Positions 59,369 through 64,000 of a stretch of 64,000 bases of DNA are shown piece after piece. This DNA is from Clostridia bacterium (GTDB taxonomy: Bacteria > Bacillota > Clostridia > Peptostreptococcales > Acidaminobacteraceae): contig JACUUV010000002.1 of the NCBI GenBank assembly GCA_014859095.1, forward strand, positions 94,376 through 158,375, read 5' to 3'. Under the pieces are notes generated by a model, which was not told where the DNA came from, searched no databases, and was given only the letters and a program-made list of their open reading frames with translations. Every line of letters begins with the position of its first letter. The first letter of the stretch is position 1. Both the position numbers and the translations under genes were made by a program.

Positions 59369-60726
59369 GACTGGTCCTCCAACTTCATGATATTTTCCAC
59401 ATATTTTTCTATCCTATATTTTCTTTTAAGTCCCTCTGCGTTCATATAACGCACTTTCCCGAAAATCGCTCTTTCAGAGAATGGTCTGTCATGCTTTCCA
59501 AAGCACCATGCGATTCCAGCATAGCCATTTGGATCTCTACCATCCAGTTGATATTTATCATTGAGATAAAGCAATATCTCAAAAGCCTCTTCCGGTGTTT
59601 TGGTCCATTCGATGACTTTTTTCCCCCAGTACATACGCATGGTACCATGCATAAATCCGGTGAGGACCATTTCCTTTTGTGCGGCATTCCAGTAGGTATC
59701 GTGCGTTCTCCCTTGCTCCAATGTTTCTATATTGTACTCGTATGGTCTTGCGTCAATTCTATGTCGATCCAGCTCTTTGATTGCCCAATCGGGCAGAATT
59801 TTCATAAGATCAAGGTCATAATTCGGGTTGTAATGAACAAAATTATAAGCGAGCTCACGTCTGATAAACAGTTGTTCAATCAAACCGGCCGAATTTTTAC
59901 CCGATTTCATCGCTTCCTCGTACACAGTAACCGGTGACAATTGCCCAAAATGGATGTATGGACTCAGATGGGAAGTCACATCTTTCTCTGGGTGATTGGA
60001 CAGGCTATCATAATATTCAAGTTCATTTTCAATATAAGAACACAATCTATTCAGCGCTTCGCGTTCTCCACCCTTAACTTTTCTAATACTCGGCAAGTCT
60101 TCCAAATGACTGAGATTTTTCTCAAACACAGACTCCAAGTGAACTGACTCTTGGACATTTCCTATAGTGGATTTGTTTTTCAGTTGAGATGACTCGAATC
60201 CAACCGCAAAATATGCAGCCTGACGCTGCAGTGCTTTTCTGATGGCATATGCTGCATAGGCTTCTTTTGGATAGGCTGTCTCAATAGGGACAATCACATT
60301 GGTCTCCACCGTGAAGACCTGTTTTTGAATCAGTTGCCCCACATCGTCTTTCAATTGCTTCAAAGGACGTGTGATCGAATCATCAAAAACTACAATTGAC
60401 GCTCTATGTGAAAGGTCTGTTATCAATGCTTTCACGTCTCCAACCTGAACAGCAAACGAGATTCCCAGCTCATTCAAATCCGTTTTCAAATCGTCGATAC
60501 CTTCAAGCATGAATTCGTAATGTCTTCGATTGGCACCAGGATATCTTTCCATAACGATGAAACAGACAAGTAAAGGCAAATTGTGCTTGTTGGCAAGCTG
60601 GATCGACAATTCGAGCGCATGGTTGTTTTTAATCCTCTGTGCGGATTGCATCCAATATAATACATATTCCCCATTCTCATCGAAACCGAATGAATTGTAT
60701 ATTTTAATCCGTTCTGATTGAATCAT
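59365..60726 (-). CDS. phr: class II deoxyribodipyrimidine photolyase
   Basis: YVLYWMQSAQRIKNNHALE, HDTYWNAAQKEMVLTGFMHGTMRMYWGKKVIEW, DPNGYAGIAWCFGKHDRPF; ATG 60726 with ggaggaag SD. Confidence 0.94.
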   Translation of the reverse strand: MIQSERIKIYNSFGFDENGEYVLYWMQSAQRIKNNHALELSIQLANKHNLPLLVCFIVMERYPGANRRHYEFMLEGIDDLKTDLNELGISFAVQVGDVKALITDLSHRASIVVFDDSITRPLKQLKDDVGQLIQKQVFTVETNVIVPIETAYPKEAYAAYAIRKALQRQAAYFAVGFESSQLKNKSTIGNVQESVHLESVFEKNLSHLEDLPSIRKVKGGEREALNRLCSYIENELEYYDSLSNHPEKDVTSHLSPYIHFGQLSPVTVYEEAMKSGKNSAGLIEQLFIRRELAYNFVHYNPNYDLDLMKILPDWAIKELDRHRIDARPYEYNIETLEQGRTHDTYWNAAQKEMVLTGFMHGTMRMYWGKKVIEWTKTPEEAFEILLYLNDKYQLDGRDPNGYAGIAWCFGKHDRPFSERAIFGKVRYMNAEGLKRKYRIEKYVENIMKLEDQS

Positions 60727-60874
60727 ATCTTCCTCCCGATTCGGGTACAAAATGTCCCTCTATTTTACTCTTCTTTTTTCTCTAATTCAACCTCAGCTGA
60801 CACAAACAATTGTTTTAACTCCAGCTTTATAATATAATAAACCATAATGTTCACCATTATCAGAAGGAGGCACC

Positions 60875-62077
60875 ATGATAGAACTTAAGATCCACGAGCG
60901 TCACCATGAGAAATACTCAAATCACTACCCATTGCTATTTAAAGAAGCAATTATGGGAAATCACATATTTGACACAGGAGAACTCCAAGAAGGTGAGCTC
61001 TTAAAACTTACCGATGAACGTGGCAAATACATGGCCACAGCTTATTACGGAAGACAAAACAAAGGTCTTGGATGGATTATAACCACCAACTCAAAAGAAA
61101 AAATCGATACCCTATTCTTCAAAAGAAAAATATATCAAGCTCTTGAAAAGAGGATTGGTCTTTACAACAATCCCAAAACCAATGCTTTTAGAGTTTTTAA
61201 TGGCGAAGGCGATGGCATTGGGGGACTTCAGATCGATTTTCTGAATGGCAATTATCTGATCTCTTATTACAGCAAAGGCATCTATAAATTCAACAACGAA
61301 ATCGTTGCTGCACTTTCAAGTGTTGTGGAGTACGATTCCATTTATGAAAAAAAACGATTTGAAGACGAATCAGAATCCGACTTCGATGGTTTTGTAAAAG
61401 GTAAGCGAATCGATTTTCCGCTTCTCGTTAAAGAAAATGGTGTCAATCTCAATGTTTACTTCAACGACGGAGCCATGATAGGTTTTTTTATGGACCAACG
61501 GGAAGTGAGAAGAACTCTTCGAAACAATTATGCCAAAAATAAGACAGTTCTAAATACATTTTCTTATACTGGCGCATTTTCATTGTTTGCTGCTCTTGGT
61601 GGCGCAAAAAAAACAACCAGTGTGGATTTGGCTAACAGAAGTCTGGAAAGAACCATAGAAAACTTCAAGTCCAACGGAATTGATCCCTCTGAACATGAAA
61701 TCATTGTAGAAGACGTTTTTCACTATTTCAAATGGGCTCAAAAAAAGAATCTGAAATATGACATCGTCATTTTGGATCCACCAAGCTTCGCAAAATCAAA
61801 AGATTTCGTATTCAATGCGGAAAAGGATTATCCTGAACTTCTTGCGAGTGCCATTGCGGTGACGAAAGACTCTGGTATCATAATTGCCTCAAACAATTCA
61901 TCAACAATAGATATGGAAAAATTCAAGCAGCTGATCGGAAAAGGCTTCAATGTGGCAGGTTTGAGATTTGAGATTTTCGAGTCTTACCAATTGCCTAAAG
62001 ATTTCAGAACCAATCGCTTTTACGAATACAGCGACTACCTTAAAGTACTATTCATTCGTATTAAAAAGAAAGGATAA
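60875..62077 (+). CDS. class I SAM-dependent rRNA methyltransferase (RlmI-like, N-terminal PUA)
   Basis: GGLQIDFLNG, FFMDQREVRRTL, LNTFSYTGAFSLFAALGGAKKTTSVDLA, VILDPPSFAKSK. Confidence 0.93.
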   Translation: MIELKIHERHHEKYSNHYPLLFKEAIMGNHIFDTGELQEGELLKLTDERGKYMATAYYGRQNKGLGWIITTNSKEKIDTLFFKRKIYQALEKRIGLYNNPKTNAFRVFNGEGDGIGGLQIDFLNGNYLISYYSKGIYKFNNEIVAALSSVVEYDSIYEKKRFEDESESDFDGFVKGKRIDFPLLVKENGVNLNVYFNDGAMIGFFMDQREVRRTLRNNYAKNKTVLNTFSYTGAFSLFAALGGAKKTTSVDLANRSLERTIENFKSNGIDPSEHEIIVEDVFHYFKWAQKKNLKYDIVILDPPSFAKSKDFVFNAEKDYPELLASAIAVTKDSGIIIASNNSSTIDMEKFKQLIGKGFNVAGLRFEIFESYQLPKDFRTNRFYEYSDYLKVLFIRIKKKG

Positions 62078-62083
62078 AACCCC

Positions 62084-63559
62084 TTGAACTTGAAACCCAA
62101 CCTCAAATTCATTTGGCTTTTGGCTTTGGCACTGCTTTTGGGTGGTTGTCAGTCCACGTACAAATCAGCACCGGCTCCTGAAATTTATCTTACAGATGTC
62201 AAAGAGATGGTATATGAACCAGATGTCATCGGTATTCAATCCGTTATCGAAACCTATGATACCTATACATCCGCAATCCATTATCCGGTATTTGGTTACC
62301 AGACTATAGATGCCATAGTATACGACTTCATCCAAAACCGGCATGAATTGTTCCGTCAGGAACTTGCTGAAATCCTCGAGGCAAACGAAAGCAAATGGCC
62401 ACTTGAACTGCATATGGAATACGATATTGTCTACCAGACTCCGCGACATGCGGCGATTTTATTCAAAGAGCGTAAACATCTTGGAAGCGCTCAGGTATCG
62501 GTAAACAGATTCACATTCAATTTCAATTTTGATACGGACAAACAGTTGACACTGGCGGATTTGTTTGAGAACAACGCCAGTTACCTTAAAATCATCTCCG
62601 AGCTCTCATATGAATTGTTGACTGAAGGCGATTTGATTCCCTCGGCAGTGGATATGAACTGGGTAAAAGGCGGCTTGTCTCCTCATGAAAAGAATTACTC
62701 GAACTTCCTGATGCAATCCAATACGCTTGTCCTACTTTTCAACAAATACCAACTCGGTCCCGCATTCATTGGGGCACCATCCATTGAAATCCCATATGAG
62801 AGTCTCAATGCCTATTTGCCGCTCAAAGAAAGTCTTCTCAATAATTTCAATGGTAAAATTTCAAAGTTGACTTCAGATCCAATCCTGTCATTGGATTTGG
62901 AGGCTGATAATCTTGAACCTGCGAGCTCCGAGAAAGCTCCAGAATCGTTTTACAAAAAAAGGATCGCCATCACTTTCGATGACGGACCTCATCCGATTTT
63001 CACGCCAATCATAGTGAATACACTGGGGAGCTACAATGCAAAAGCAACTTTTTTCTTATTGGGCAACCGTATTGCGGATTATCCCGACGTGGCAAAGCAT
63101 TTACTCTCAGAAGGACACATGATCGGCAATCATTCATTCAGCCATCCCCAACTTTCACGGATGTCCACAGAGGAAATATTGAATGAGGTGACCAGAACTC
63201 AAAACATCATTGAAAACGCCACCGATTTCACCCCATTTCTCATGCGTCCACCATTTGGCGCAATCAATGATGTCGTATTGACTACGGCTCAGATGCCTAT
63301 GATTCTTTGGTCCATTGACTCAGAAGATTGGATTTACAAAGATCCGGACTATATAGTAAACTTTGTTCTGGACCATGCGTTTGACGGGGCCATAATACGT
63401 CTCCACGACACTCTTCCCAACACGACACATGCCATAGGTCCAATGGTGGAAGGATTGATCAGCGCAGGATATGAGCTTGTGACTGTGGATAAACTGCTGG
63501 GAATCACCAAGGATTCTGCGGATAAAAATTTAAGGTCATTTTCTAGGGCTTTAAAATAA
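62084..63559 (+). CDS. lipoprotein polysaccharide deacetylase, PdaC-like (DUF4163/DUF3298-like region plus NodB domain)
   Basis: lipobox LLLGGCQS; DTDKQLTLADLF DUF3298-type region; KRIAITFDDGPHPIFTP, GNHSFSHPQLS, FMRPPFGAIN; TTG start. Confidence 0.9.
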   Translation: MNLKPNLKFIWLLALALLLGGCQSTYKSAPAPEIYLTDVKEMVYEPDVIGIQSVIETYDTYTSAIHYPVFGYQTIDAIVYDFIQNRHELFRQELAEILEANESKWPLELHMEYDIVYQTPRHAAILFKERKHLGSAQVSVNRFTFNFNFDTDKQLTLADLFENNASYLKIISELSYELLTEGDLIPSAVDMNWVKGGLSPHEKNYSNFLMQSNTLVLLFNKYQLGPAFIGAPSIEIPYESLNAYLPLKESLLNNFNGKISKLTSDPILSLDLEADNLEPASSEKAPESFYKKRIAITFDDGPHPIFTPIIVNTLGSYNAKATFFLLGNRIADYPDVAKHLLSEGHMIGNHSFSHPQLSRMSTEEILNEVTRTQNIIENATDFTPFLMRPPFGAINDVVLTTAQMPMILWSIDSEDWIYKDPDYIVNFVLDHAFDGAIIRLHDTLPNTTHAIGPMVEGLISAGYELVTVDKLLGITKDSADKNLRSFSRALK

Positions 63560-63603
63560 GGTTACAATATTTGCGCAAAGCGCAAATATTGTAACCTTAT
63601 TTT
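63553..63603 (+). terminator. 24-bp perfect hairpin (AAA loop) spanning the stop codon of the deacetylase gene
   Basis: aaaataaggttacaatatttgcgc-aaa-gcgcaaatattgtaaccttatttt. Confidence 0.9.
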
Positions 63604-63646
63604 ACGCGTAGTTAAGTTTCCGAAGGAAACTTATTAGCGACTCAGC
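63604..63646 (-). repeat. REP-like palindromic element, copy 3 (inverted orientation)
   Basis: acgcgtagttaagtttccgaaggaaacttattagcgactcagc = reverse complement of copies 1 and 2 with one change. Confidence 0.9.
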
Positions 63647-63977
63647 TAATATTTACAGATGCTATTGAAGCGAAACTATACTAGCCTCTATGTATCTATG
63701 TTTCACATATTTACAGTTCATTTATTTTGCTGAGACGTAGTTATGTTTCTTATACTCTATTGAACATAGAAACATAGGCTCCTGTGTTTGCTGGGCTAGG
63801 CTAGTATAGTTTCGCTTCGCGAGAACCATACCTACGCCCAATGTTTCGTTTCACAAAACATTGCAAGTCGCCCAATATTTGCGCAAAGCGCAAATATTGT
63901 ACCTACGCGAATAATTAAAAGAAGGGGACCACAGCGAAGCTGTAAATGGTTCTTACGCAACATCTCGAAATATAAAA
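63640..63977. repeat. hairpin-dense mosaic between inverted copies 3 and 4
   Basis: 20-bp perfect IR gaagcgaaactatactagcc (63667-63686) / ggctagtatagtttcgcttc (63799-63818); caatgttt/aaacattg (839-846/856-863); caatatttgcgcaaagcgcaaatattg (63873-63899); recurring TACGC tags. Confidence 0.85.
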
Positions 63978-64000
63978 CTGAGACGCTAATAAGTTTCCTT
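63978..64000 (+). repeat. REP-like palindromic element, copy 4 (cut by window end)
   Basis: ctgagacgctaataagtttcctt = first part of copies 1 and 2. Confidence 0.88.

Noticed and set aside
63553-64000. CRISPR array
   Set aside because: Repeats are inverted, of unequal length and irregularly spaced, with no constant-length spacers and no cas genes in the window
63604-64000. Integron attC array or group IIC intron after terminator hairpins
   Set aside because: No GTTRRRY/RYYYAAC core sites, no integrase, no intron-encoded reverse transcriptase or domain V/VI-like sequence recognised; only the preference for terminator hairpins is similar

Overview
The window is an ordinary-looking chromosomal segment from a low-GC anaerobic Firmicute (Clostridia-like; lineage inferred from gene content only). 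It carries about 60 CDSs, mostly core metabolism. In order: fabD-fabG-fabF-fabZ; proB-proA; a MarR regulator; a CadC/ArsR regulator with a Zn/Cd/Pb-type P-type ATPase; a complete arginine-to-spermidine cluster (speD, arginine decarboxylase, speE, agmatinase); a SpoVB/MATE-like flippase with sigI-rsgI; a branched-chain amino acid-type ABC transporter with two alpha/beta hydrolases; a shikimate cluster containing an in-frame AroB-AroA fusion; an M29 aminopeptidase; a U32 peptidase; hcp; larB-larE-larC with no larA in the window; truA; two orphan proteins; a four-gene HndABCD-type electron-bifurcating [FeFe] hydrogenase; dsdA; a SpoU methyltransferase; a ClpE-like ATPase; an ABC exporter; an OxlT-like MFS; a nitrilase-family amidase; tpx; a split LysO-like transporter; sfsA; a class II photolyase; an RlmI-like methyltransferase; and a PdaC-like deacetylase. 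No rRNA, tRNA, CRISPR array, prophage or transposase gene was recognised. The most unusual signal is non-coding: a ~40-nt imperfect palindrome family, CTGAGACGCTAATAAGTTTCCTTCGGAAACTTAACTACGCG. It has three full copies plus one copy cut by the window end. Each full copy abuts a perfect gene-terminal hairpin whose stem runs into the stop codon or coding end of the neighbouring gene (stems of 14 to 29 bp). Hairpin sequences are also duplicated locally next to two of these copies. The last ~400 bp is a hairpin-dense mosaic bounded by inverted copies of the element. This looks like a REP/BIME- or MITE-like hairpin-associated repeat; its mechanism is unknown.
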